Assembly (NCBI GenBank): GCA_000750105.3
Contig: JPHH03000019.1
Coordinates: 310,001-374,000, forward strand
Direction of reading: 5' to 3'
From: Tolypocladium sp. Sup5 PDA-1
Taxonomy: Eukaryota > Ascomycota > Sordariomycetes > Hypocreales > Ophiocordycipitaceae
Length of the DNA stretch: 64,000 bases
This document shows positions 55,036 to 64,000 of this stretch, piece by piece. The position numbers and the translations under genes were made by a program. Position 1 is the stretch's first letter, and each line of letters opens with the position of its first letter. Below the pieces are notes generated by a model. The model was not told the origin of the DNA and searched no databases. It worked only from the letters and a program-made list of their open reading frames with translations.

Positions 55036-56703
55036 ATGGAGCGACCACCTTTGTCGGCACGCTCAGTTCCCCAGCTGCGAGCCCGCAGCGACAAGAAACA
55101 AAGCCAAATCGCCATACCGCTCTCCTCAAAGCCGCGCGACTATGTCCCAGGCAGTGGCCCTCCACTCCAGCGGCTCTGCCTCCTGCCCCCCAACGACTCG
55201 ACCGCGTACATCGTCGAGCGCATTCTGCTGCCCTCCCCCGGGCTCGCTGCCGACCGTAAACCGCTACCGAAGCGCATGACGTACATCGTCGGATGGCGAG
55301 ATCTCCCCGCGGCGAGGCTGCTGGTCCCGGCCATGCAGGTCCTCGACTACGTCTCGCCCAAGGCTCTCGAGGAATGGGAGTGGAACATGGAGACGGAGCT
55401 GGACGACGAGCGCAGGAAGCTGGCCGAAGACAGGCAGAACGTGGAGCCGGTAAAGGCAGGCAAGAAGAAGGCGCGGCCGCCGGCGCATACGGCCATCGAG
55501 TCCGCCATCGTTGCGGACCCGGAGACGGAGGCCCAGACGCACCCTAAGATGGGTGCCATGAGCTTGTCTACGCCGCAAAAGTCGAGGCTGGAAGACTTTG
55601 ACGAGGGGCTTTCGGACGACGAGGAGGCGGAGGCGGCAAGCCCATCGAGGCAGCTTGCGCGCGAGACGGGACGGGCCACGACACAACCCTTTCCAGATGA
55701 AGTCAGGACCGACGAGGACGGCCTGGAACCGGATTTCACGGATGCACAGGAAGTCGGTTCGGCGTCTTCAGAGCAGCTTGGAACTGGCTGGGGATCAGAC
55801 GTGGGCAGATTTGACGACGCCGTCTATTTCAATCGGGGAGCACCTTCACACATGTCGACGCCAGGCCCGTCTGCTCTGCCGTTTAGCGTCGACTCTGCAA
55901 CACGGACGCCTTCTGGGAATTCAAGTCGGTTCTCGAGCATTCCCCGTCTGCCCCCAAACGGAAGACCGCTTGTCCTCGGCGACCGCAACGGGGGCTTCGT
56001 CTCCTTGAAGGCAAATGGCGCAAGCCGTGCAACCCCAAACACCTCAACTCGGCCGCCAACGTCTGAGCGTCCATCGAGCAGCAGGAAGGCTCAATCGACG
56101 ATTAAGCAAACGCAGCAGGCAACGCCGTCTCGAAAACCGCCCGCAAAGAGGGCAAAGGCAAAGACGAAACCGATCGTCTTCGATGATAACGGGGAACCGA
56201 TATGGGAGGTTAAACGCATCGAGGACATGGAGATATACGAGGTCGAGGGCCGCGGCGTGGTACGGTACTTTAGAGTACGATGGGAAGGAGACTGGCCGCC
56301 TGATCAGAACCCGACGTGGGAGCCCGAGGACAACATCCCGGCAAACATGGTGCGGAACTACTTTAAGCGAGGCAATGAAAGAAAGAGGAAGCGACCATCC
56401 CAGGCATCAACATCAACATCGGCACACAAGGCGCCAAAGCTGAAGCAGCCGCCGCTGGAGAAGCCGACGCTGAGCGTGGGGAAGCAGTACAGTTCCGTTA
56501 GCGAGGCGTTTGCCGGCGATGATCCCTACGATGATGCTCTGGAGATGGAGGAGGAGGGCGAAGACATCCACGGGGAGGAATATGCCGTGGATTATGAGAA
56601 CGAGGATGAGGGCGAGGATGAGCTGCTCATCGTTGATGAGGGACAGGCTCACCCTGTCAAGACGGCATGGACGACCGCGAATGGCTACACAGGTCGGCGT
56701 TGA
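55036..56703 (+). CDS. Chromodomain protein
   Basis: Single-exon 555 aa, probably nuclear. The chromodomain lies near residues 389-445: WEVKRIEDMEIYEVEGRG then VRYFRVRWEGDWPPDQNPTWEPEDNI. Its cage-type aromatics (the Tyr/Phe of YFRV and Trp of VRWEG, plus the Trp of TWEP) suit binding of methylated histone lysine. A second conserved N-terminal block (about 40-115) contains YIVERILLPSPG and MTYIVGWRDLPAARLLVPAMQVLDYVSP, itself a degenerate chromo-like fold. Basic AT-hook-like or nuclear-signal sequence (KPPAKRAKAKTKP) comes just before the chromodomain; the end is acidic. No SET, helicase or chromoshadow domain is evident, so it is not an HP1 or Clr4 orthologue. The start at 55036 is chosen over an in-frame ATG at 54958. 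Confidence 0.86.
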   Translation: MERPPLSARSVPQLRARSDKKQSQIAIPLSSKPRDYVPGSGPPLQRLCLLPPNDSTAYIVERILLPSPGLAADRKPLPKRMTYIVGWRDLPAARLLVPAMQVLDYVSPKALEEWEWNMETELDDERRKLAEDRQNVEPVKAGKKKARPPAHTAIESAIVADPETEAQTHPKMGAMSLSTPQKSRLEDFDEGLSDDEEAEAASPSRQLARETGRATTQPFPDEVRTDEDGLEPDFTDAQEVGSASSEQLGTGWGSDVGRFDDAVYFNRGAPSHMSTPGPSALPFSVDSATRTPSGNSSRFSSIPRLPPNGRPLVLGDRNGGFVSLKANGASRATPNTSTRPPTSERPSSSRKAQSTIKQTQQATPSRKPPAKRAKAKTKPIVFDDNGEPIWEVKRIEDMEIYEVEGRGVVRYFRVRWEGDWPPDQNPTWEPEDNIPANMVRNYFKRGNERKRKRPSQASTSTSAHKAPKLKQPPLEKPTLSVGKQYSSVSEAFAGDDPYDDALEMEEEGEDIHGEEYAVDYENEDEGEDELLIVDEGQAHPVKTAWTTANGYTGRR

Positions 56704-57160
56704 ACTTGTAGGCGCATCACGGGCATCGGACGACTTTCAATGCTGGGGGAACAGCGCTGGCTATTTGGGAACGGGAGTTTTATGCCCTGGCGTCTCCATG
56801 GCGACGGTACGGAGTATACGCATTCGTGATCACCTCAGGGGAGAGAAAGGTGGGACACAGGAGTCGGCGAAGGATTCCACCGTAGGTATGAGTAGTCACA
56901 AGCATGCAGATACACAATCACAAAGATTCAGACTTGAGAGATTTCATGTCTTTTTGACCTGTCGATCCACCGTTTTATATCATTCACCGTCTTGCCTTTT
57001 CACCGTTTTGCGTCGCCACCGCGGCGCCGCCACCGTTTGTCTATCCTTCCCGACAGGCAGAGTCCTTATTCCATCCCCCCTTATCCTGCCGGGCACAAAC
57101 ACCACACCACGGACGCAATGCTTTGCAGCAGCGTCGATGCCTCAACAACAGCCACCACAG
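56704..57160. other. Convergent 3' spacer
   Basis: Between the chromodomain gene and the minus-strand RRM-like gene. Nothing recognised. Confidence 0.5.
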
Positions 57161-59146
57161 CTATTGATACTCCTCCTGCTCATCGTCCGATAGCAGCAGG
57201 TCCCGTCGCGTGGCGTCGAGGTACTCCCTGATCACGCCCGGCAGCGGCGAAGCCTTCATGTCTGAGCAGCCCCAGGGGCAGCGGGCCTCGCACCGCGGCA
57301 CGCGCCACTCCTCGACGCCCAGTTCATTTGCCTTTTCGCGGCGGTGTCTCGCCAGCCTGCCGTACCGCTCCCAGGTGCGCAGGTTGACGGAGTCATGGGC
57401 CGCGAAGTGCCGGTCCCACTCGTCCTCCCAGTCCGGGTCGTGGAGGGTGTTGGCCATGAGTAGCTTCTTGTCGTCTTCGGCGGAGATGCTCCAGCTCCAC
57501 GCGCGGCGGACGAGCTTGATGGTGCTGCCCACGATGCGGTATTCTGTGTCACGAAAATCGCTGCGATCGGCGAAGTACGAGGATACTTCTGAAGGCGAGA
57601 TGCAGAGGGCCTCGGCGAGGGCCTCGGTTGCAGACGGACTGGCGACACAGGGGGCCGGCGCTGAGTCGTCCTGGGGATCCTGGTCGTGCAGTAGACTGAC
57701 CGGCTGGCGCTGTCCCGAGCCGTGACGGTTGTATGGGAGACGGTTCCAAGCCCGATGGAGATGGTCCCTGGGAATGTGGCCGACGATGCTTGTACAGGCT
57801 GGCCTGTCCAGAACGCGGTCTTGCGTTCCCTGAGTCGAGTCGGACACGTACCGCAGGCGAGGACCGCCAGCCAGGCGGTAGAAGTCGAAGCCGAATCGCT
57901 CGATGTTTCTCTGGACTCGGTCCGCCTGGAAGAGAGAGGTGAGCTCGACGACTAGGTCGCCCTGCTCCTCGTTGTACCAGACATCCGTAATATGACGGAT
58001 ACCGATGACGCACAGGAAGCGCCACACAGAGTCAATAGGAAAGGACTGCAGGCCAAGTGCGCGCGTGGCACCGCTCTCCAGTAGGTTGTGGTCCAGCGTT
58101 GTGTAAGAGAACGAGTCGGTGGGAACCAGAGACACCTGGGCCTCGTGGGTGGTGCCATCCTCCGCCGCATAGCTGAGGATGATCTCCTTGGCGTTGACGG
58201 AGCGAACAAACTGTGCGGCCGAGTCAGGATAGACGAACTCAACCACGGCAGCCCGCGACCCAGTATTGTTGTAGCTTCCCAGGCCGGGCACAATGCTGGC
58301 GGTGATGATGCCTCCGTAGCAGCATATGCCCCGGAGAAGCTGCGCGAGGACCGTGGAAGGAGGGAGATTTCCAAAGAGAACCCGCCGGCTGCGAAGGTGG
58401 GCGCTCGTGGCGTCTGGCGATGAGGGCATGTAGATCCTCGGCCAGGTCAGCGTCGCAATCTCGGGGTGATAGGACAGGTGATGGGGCAGAGCCAGCGCCC
58501 GGGGAGGGCTACTGAGGGTGGTTCTTGTTGGCGAGTCAACAAAGGGGTCACCATCCTCAGTCTGGGCAATGTCCCAGGCACCGCTCGGCCGCCAGTGGGA
58601 GTTGGGCGACGAGTTGGGAGCGGTAGCGGTGGCAGCAGCCTCTGCCACACCAGAGGGCTCCTCTGCCTCCTTGCCACGACCCAAGAGGCTGACTTTCTCT
58701 CCTAGCTGGCCAACGAGGTCGATGGTGGTTTCAATCGAACGCACCCAGGTCGGCATCACCTCCTCGAGAACGGCCACGGCGCTGCCGCCGGGCAGATGCG
58801 GGCTCTCCGCCAACAGAGCCGCGGCATTGGACTGTAGGAAGGCAGTCAGAGATGCCCATCGTCTTTATGGGAAGACATGTGGGCTTGGGGCTTGGCCTAC
58901 CGTGGCTGCCCTGAGGTGAAGCAGATCTCTCTTCTGGCGGGCGAGCAGCTTCCTTATGTAGTTGACGTGGAAGAGTAGGTTCAGCTTCGGCTCGACTGGC
59001 TTGATGGGTATGGGGGAGGGCCAAGTGGCGTTCTCGACGTGAGCATTGGTCGATTCGAGGACAGGACGGACGGCGTCACGGGATTCTGGAGAGGGCGGCG
59101 GTTCATTGACTGAGGTTGCGTGGTCTGAGTAACGGTTCGGAGTCAT
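57161..59146 (-). CDS. RRM-like RNA-binding protein of unknown role
   Basis: Exon 1 (59146-58901) and exon 2 (58831-57161) give 638 aa; the join reads LRAAT then SNAAALLAESP. A probable RNA recognition motif begins with VLFGNLPPSTVLAQLL (RNP2-like) and continues to AVVEFVYPDSAAQFV (RNP1-like position), then a second beta-alpha region (DVWYNEEQGDLVVELTSLFQA) that may be another degenerate RRM. The N-terminus has a conserved helical block (PKLNLLFHVNYIRKLLARQ). A C-terminal Trp/Arg-rich domain (DWEDEWDRHFAAHDSVNLRTW) ends in CPWGCSDMK. The fold is inferred from pattern only; the family in Pezizomycotina is uncharacterised. An in-frame ATG at 59227 would add 27 residues. Confidence 0.75.
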
Positions 59147-61738
59147 TGTTCCAGAGGCGATGTGAAAGCACGGAGCGCGAGGGTCGAGCGCAGACTCTTT
59201 GACGCGTGGTGTCAAGAGGCGCTCCATGGTTGGAAGCGTTCACGTTGCAGCCACACGTCCGTAAAAGAACAAAGACCTCGAAAGGCGAGGTGCGTGAGAA
59301 GAGAGGTGAAAGGAGGCTCTCAAAGAGAAGACATTGAAAGGGAGAGAGTGTGAAAGGCGGAGTTTTGGGGGGAAAGGGACGAGGCGTTGTGGAAGGGAGA
59401 CGATGGGGGATATTAATAGAAAGACGAACATGAATTGCAAAAGGAGAGGAGCAGGTAAGGGCAGAATTGCAAGATGCTGGAGATGCGGTGAGCGGGTAGA
59501 GTGAAATTCGGCGTGTAGATAAGGAGGCTGTTGAGTGCTTGTATGAACGGTAACGGGTGTTACGTGGACTGCACGGCAAGGTCCAAGCGACTCTAGCCTA
59601 CGGATTGTTGCCATTGGGATCTAGACAAAGAATTGTAGGAGTTGAAGTCCAACTACGACGAATTCAAGGGATACATCTGCTATGGCACGTATTGATTCCT
59701 TGAGGTGGTGAAGATGGTTTGCCTGATTCGCCATCGTGATCATGGAGAATTGAGGTTGCGAGTTTGGCAAGCAGCACTTGGTTTTGATTCAGTCTTTCCT
59801 GTAAGTACATACTGTAGTACTGGAGATTTTAATGCCATTGGTACATCACCCAGTGTGTTACGCACAGTTGGTAGTGGTGCTCGTGCACCTCGCGCGCCAT
59901 GCGTGCTGCTCTGCTGGCCACGAGCTGCCATGACAGGGCATTCGAACGTTCAAGGGTGATCGTGGGGTCTGTTCCACGAGAATTGCTACTTGCTGCACGT
60001 GCGATACGTACATGCTGAAGAGATGAAGAGCTGGCCTACTGAACTCATAAGAGGTGCTTTTGGAGTTGGCGTTTACATTTCATGTTTGGTGTGAGCTGGG
60101 GCCATGGACGCGGTGGTACGAGATTCGACGGCCAAGTGCAGCTGTGCTGCGTGGGACAGGTGCCAGGTCAGCTCGTCGACGTGCTGTCCAAGACTCTGGA
60201 GGGACGCAGACAGAGGGGTTGTGTCGAACTTGAAGTACGGATAAATGGGCTTGGGTAGAAGCAAAAGCAGATTATGGTGCTCCCGCCATGTCTCGATGAT
60301 GATCGATCTAGACCGGTGTTTGAGTGACTCATGCTCTCATGAAAGGAGTCATAAGCGCCGAAGTGCAGCGGAATGTGCCCTCACTCAAGCGTGGAGACAG
60401 GCGTGGGTCGTTATCCGCTACTGTCTGGTGTCTGCTAGAGGTAAGCCCGCTCGCACCTCATAGAATATAGGGACTAGAGCTCTACTTTAGTCTACGGCTC
60501 TTACTATTCGAGGCCCTTCATTGAGTTACTTATTCAGACCCGGGCTCGAGCAAAAAAGGGCTCGCAAGAGCTCGAGGGAAACGGGGTTCACGATACCTTG
60601 TGTACAAAGAGGAATACGGGATGCTTGTCGGCAGAGCCTTTTCCGTCATACTCACAGATGTATATCTCATCTGTTACTTATTTTCCAGGCAGACCTTTGA
60701 ATATAATTTACGTGCGTCTTTCGATTGCTCTTGGCCCTCGGTATATTCGTTCTGCTTACTAGACAAATATCACACCTGGCTCAGGTACTTGAACAAATAT
60801 TTAAAAGGGACTGTTTCTGTGGCCAAGCAGCCCTTGGGTAAGCGCTTTATTTTTGCGGTGATGGAGTGGCCAGAATTGTAGATGCGTACGAGTTTGGGGT
60901 AGCCAGATGCTAGATACGGCCTGGAGAACATCGCGTGCGTGCGCATCAATTTTGCTTTGAGATGCTGTTGCATTGTCCGAGCCAAGAGATGGGCCAAGAG
61001 ACCTTCCCCAGACTGTCAACGGCGCGTCGCTGCAGCTAGCCTTGTGGCTTGCGTGCTTTTCCCTGTTGGCCCATCGGCCTGCGCCGCTCAGCCGGAAGAG
61101 GGCCAGCATGAAGCCAACATGAAGCCAACATGACGGAAGCAGACTTTTTGCCTCCACAAACGAGGCGACGCCCTAACAACGGCACGCTGATGCCATGCTG
61201 AGATGATGATCCTTCCGTCTCTGCCAAATCTGATGCCGATTCCCGAAGCAACGCCGCGCCTCGCCCTTCCGGTCAGCCGGCGGGTCCGTGGCAGGGAGAG
61301 ACGGCGCTGGACAACCCTTGACTCTGGCCTTTGCTTCTCCACCTGTGGAGGCTGGAGCCCACATTTGCCCGGCATTCGAAGTCGCCTTCCCGAACGTCTA
61401 GTCCTCATTCGTAGTTTCTGTTACTCAATGCCACGGCCAGGGCGCGCGCGATGTCGAGGGCAGGGTCGCACAGCCAGGTGCGAAAGCTCGTCATCTCGAG
61501 ACGCTGCGGATTTATAACGGGGAGGGGTCCTCGTCGTCGTCGGAGTTGTCTCTTCCCGTTGTGCGCAATAAAACGGCGCTGAATGGGCCTTTTCGCGGTT
61601 GACTGCAACTAGGGCCATTGCGCCGACACGGCCAGCGTCCGACCTCCTCCGTTTGCCTCTCGAGTCTGTCCCAGCGTTTGTGCTGGCGCGAGTCGTCCTT
61701 GTCCTTGTCCTTGTCCTTGACGCTCGACGACCGCCACG
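59147..61738. other. Intergenic 2.6 kb
   Basis: No conserved gene was recognised. An AT-rich patch near 60470-60870 differs in composition from its surroundings and may be a decayed insertion. A tandem copy of GAAGCCAACAT occurs at about 61110-61132. Confidence 0.45.
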
Positions 61739-62807
61739 ATGCGGCACCGCACGTGGAACTTCAACATCGACCGGTTCCTCAACCCCTTCGTCCCGCCGCC
61801 GCCATGGCGATACCTGCCGTACCCCGTCGCGCGCTTCTTTGGCTACCGCAAGACGAAGCCGCAGGAGACGGGGAACCTGATGTCCGTGTTCTGGGCATTC
61901 ATCGGCATCTTTTGCGCCATCCTGCTCATCGAGGCCGTGTCGAAGCGGGTGCCGTCGTTTGAGAGCCACGGCGCGCCGATTATCGTCGGCTCCTTTGTAC
62001 GTGTCCCCGAAGAGTGTCCCTCGAAAGGAAGAAGTCGGCCTGTCGTCGGAGCAAGCGCTCGCCTGATCATGCGAGACCGCAGCAACTGACGCCGTGTAAC
62101 GCCGACAGGGTGCGGCCGCCGTGCTCGAGTTCTACTCGATCGAGGCACCGCTCGCGCAGCCGCGCAACGCCATCTTCGGCCAGCTCATATCGGCCCTCGT
62201 GGGCGTCGCCATCGCCAAGCTCTTCCAGCTCAGCGACCGCTTCGACGACATCCAGTGGGTCGGCGGCGCGCTGGCCTGCGCATCGGCGACGGCGCTCATG
62301 GCGCTGACCAAGACGGTGCACCCTCCCGCGGGCGCGACGGCGCTGCTGGCGGTGGTGGACGCGGACCTGGTGCAGATGGGCTGGTTCCTGATACCCGTCA
62401 TGATGCTCGGCTGCGCGCTGATGCTGGGCGTCGCGCTGCTCGTCAACAACATCGAGCGCCGGTTCCCCATGTACTGGTGGACGCCCGAGGACCTGCGGCA
62501 GCTGAAGCCCGTGTTCGTGCGGCGCAACTCGGACGAGGAGATGAACGGCGGCAGCAACAACGACATCGCGGAGGATCAGGAGGAGGAGAAGGAGGCCGAG
62601 GGCAACACGAGCCACGAGAGTGACGGAAACGAGTCGAGACCACAGGATCAAGAGGCGGCAGCCAACGGCGTCATCAGGAGGGTTGCGCGCACGCACAGCC
62701 ATGCGGGCGAGGTGGTCATCAAGCCGGGGCAGGTCATTGTGCCGGAGCACATGTTTCTTACGCAAGAGGAGCAGCAGCTGCTGGAGACGATGAGCTACAG
62801 GTTGTGA
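61739..62807 (+). CDS. HPP-family membrane protein
   Basis: Two exons (61739-61996 and 62109-62807) give 318 aa. The HPP domain is an integral membrane module with four to five helices; plant and cyanobacterial members transport nitrite in plastids or cells, and fungal members are untested. Visible landmarks are SVFWAFIGIFCAILLIEAV, the splice-restored GSF-GAAAVLEFYS, APLAQPRNAIFGQLIS, and the diagnostic KTVHPPAGATALLAV with His157-Pro158-Pro159. The C-terminal 110 residues are cytosolic, acidic (EDQEEEKEAE), with a His/Ser segment and a conserved end VPEHMFLTQEEQQLLETMSYRL. Both splice sites are canonical and no lesion is visible. Confidence 0.92.
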
Positions 62808-63575
62808 TCATGCTGGTGAGCAGGTGGTGTTGAAGATGTAGATCTAGATCTACCCTAGACAAGAGCAGTTGCTGGCCAAGAACGGCGTCAACTGTTAGAG
62901 AGACGGGTATTACATATCTTGGGGAATATGATATCATGAGATGAATATTATCACGACTCTGCCTTGTCAAGGTTCGAAGCTGGAGAGGCAAAGTTGTTGC
63001 ATGAGGCCTAGCCAAGGTCTGAACCAAGATCCAACTTCCAAGCTGTGGCTGGTGACTCAACGACGCAAAGTGCCTTCCTTGTTGGACCAACCGAGAACAG
63101 CAGCTAACAAAACAAAGAGCCTCATCCATCTGCCCACTTCTTTCCATTGGGCATTGCCTTATGGGTTGATGGCTGCATTTAGATGGCTCTTCAGGATGCA
63201 GCCCAGGCAGGCACCAGCCGCCATCTTCTCAGCCTTATGCAGGATGCCCCGCAAGTGAGGTACCCTGTACGCGTGCGCCCGATTTGGGCCAGCTGGAAGC
63301 GCCCCAGTACAGCGCTAAAGAGCACTAAAGCGCATGCGAGGCATGTACTGGGGACTTTATTCCGGCCTGAGTCACTCCGGGCGAGATGGAGCTCCCACCA
63401 ACACGCATAATCCGTCCTGAGGCAGGGACAAGTTGCACATAAAAGAGGCTCGGATTCTCTTCCTCTCGGTCTGGCTTCTCTTCGAACCAATCTCTCTCTT
63501 CGTCCAAGCTGGTCGACGCTGTTGACTTCTTGCTTGCTTCGAGTCGTCCGTCGCAAACCAGACCCAGTTGCAGCA
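62808..63575. other. Intergenic, promoter of the DUF2828 gene
   Basis: No gene recognised. The last 120 bases are CT-rich, like a fungal leader. Confidence 0.5.
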
Positions 63576-64000
63576 ATGGCATCAACCGACGATGGCCAGC
63601 GGGCATGGTTCCTCCGATCGACATACCCGGTCGACTTCCCTACCCACGAGGCTCTGGCCAAGTCTCGTGCCGAGTTCGACAGCTTCCTGGCTGATGAGCT
63701 GAGACGTCGCCATGGCACGGACGCCTCCGACTCTGCTGCTACCCCTGAACAGAACACCGATGACACATTCACCCTCGTGGGCGAGCTTACGACGGCAGAG
63801 ATTCGCAAGGACATGGACGCCCTTGATGTCGACGATACAGACAAAGAGTCTCGTGCTGGTGAAGATCCCAAGCCTGAAGACGCGGAACCGAGCCGCTTCA
63901 TGGAGGGACTGCTGAGCCACGACCAGCCGCCCAACATGGACAACAAGATGCTGACCGAGAACGCTGATGTTGCCTTCCGATCCACGACGAATCCCCTGGT
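63576..64000 (+). CDS. DUF2828 (TROVE/vWA-like) protein, 5' part only
   Basis: The frame opens at ATG 63576 (context CAGCAATGGC) and stays open to the window edge, so 141 codons are visible. It begins MASTDDGQRAWFLRST and is acidic (DALDVDDTDKE). The last residues, MLTENADVAFRSTTNPL, match the start of the DUF2828 domain, which combines a Ro60/TROVE-like helical repeat with a von Willebrand A domain; most members run to 700-900 aa. Such proteins are presumed RNA-related by analogy with Ro60, but this is untested. The rest lies beyond 64000. Confidence 0.72.
   Translation, partial: MASTDDGQRAWFLRSTYPVDFPTHEALAKSRAEFDSFLADELRRRHGTDASDSAATPEQNTDDTFTLVGELTTAEIRKDMDALDVDDTDKESRAGEDPKPEDAEPSRFMEGLLSHDQPPNMDNKMLTENADVAFRSTTNPL

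Noticed and set aside
1..64000. CRISPR arrays, bacterial operons, ribosome-binding sites or riboswitches
   Set aside because: Spliced eukaryotic genes throughout; the repeats seen are short tandem or dispersed types without regular spacers.

Overview
The window is nuclear DNA of a filamentous ascomycete. Genes carry short (about 50-100 nt) GT-AG introns, stand alone on both strands, and encode Pezizomycotina-type families (DUF4246, CYP52-like P450, fungal secretory lipase, DHA1/DHA2 major facilitator pumps, DEN1/NEDD8 protease, PAM17, SLX9, UBA4, a Lag1-type ceramide synthase). Protein style and content suggest a Sordariomycete, most likely Hypocreales; this is inference, not a species call.

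Left part (about 1-31 kb) is accessory chromosome. Intact genes: a DHA1 transporter (574-2342), a small unknown gene (2714-3055), a CYP52-like P450 (7412-9003), an unknown three-exon gene (10670-12167), a glutathione S-transferase (12732-13409), a secreted FAD oxidoreductase (19161-20567), a divergent pair made of a trypsin-fold protease and a tail-anchored membrane protein (22212-24397 and 25304-26600), an NmrA-like reductase (26990-28083) and a DHA2 transporter (28812-30699). Between them lie decayed genes: a GH47 mannosidase tail, a DUF4246 gene with two stops and two frameshifts, a hAT transposase fragment, a secreted cysteine-rich gene with one in-frame stop, an internally deleted P450 and a HET-domain fragment, plus tandem and dispersed repeats.

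Right part (about 31.8-64 kb) is dense and mostly conserved: secreted lipase, NAD-dependent glycerol-3-phosphate dehydrogenase, a membrane-linked gamma-glutamylcyclotransferase-like protein, a large disordered protein, a secreted PL7-type lyase, a GFA-family enzyme, ceramide synthase, DEN1 protease, SLX9, UBA4, PAM17, a chromodomain protein, an RRM-like protein, an HPP membrane protein, and the 5' part of a DUF2828 gene cut by the window edge. No decayed gene was recognised there.

The most interesting candidates are the divergent protease/membrane-protein pair next to a HET-domain relic, which resembles the architecture of fungal non-self recognition modules; the DEN1 locus, whose reading frame continues through a TAG into a long basic tail; the glycerol-3-phosphate dehydrogenase with a possible mitochondrial presequence; and the sharp accessory/core boundary near 31 kb. 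Exon coordinates given in the entries were derived by hand from splice sites and reading-frame continuity.
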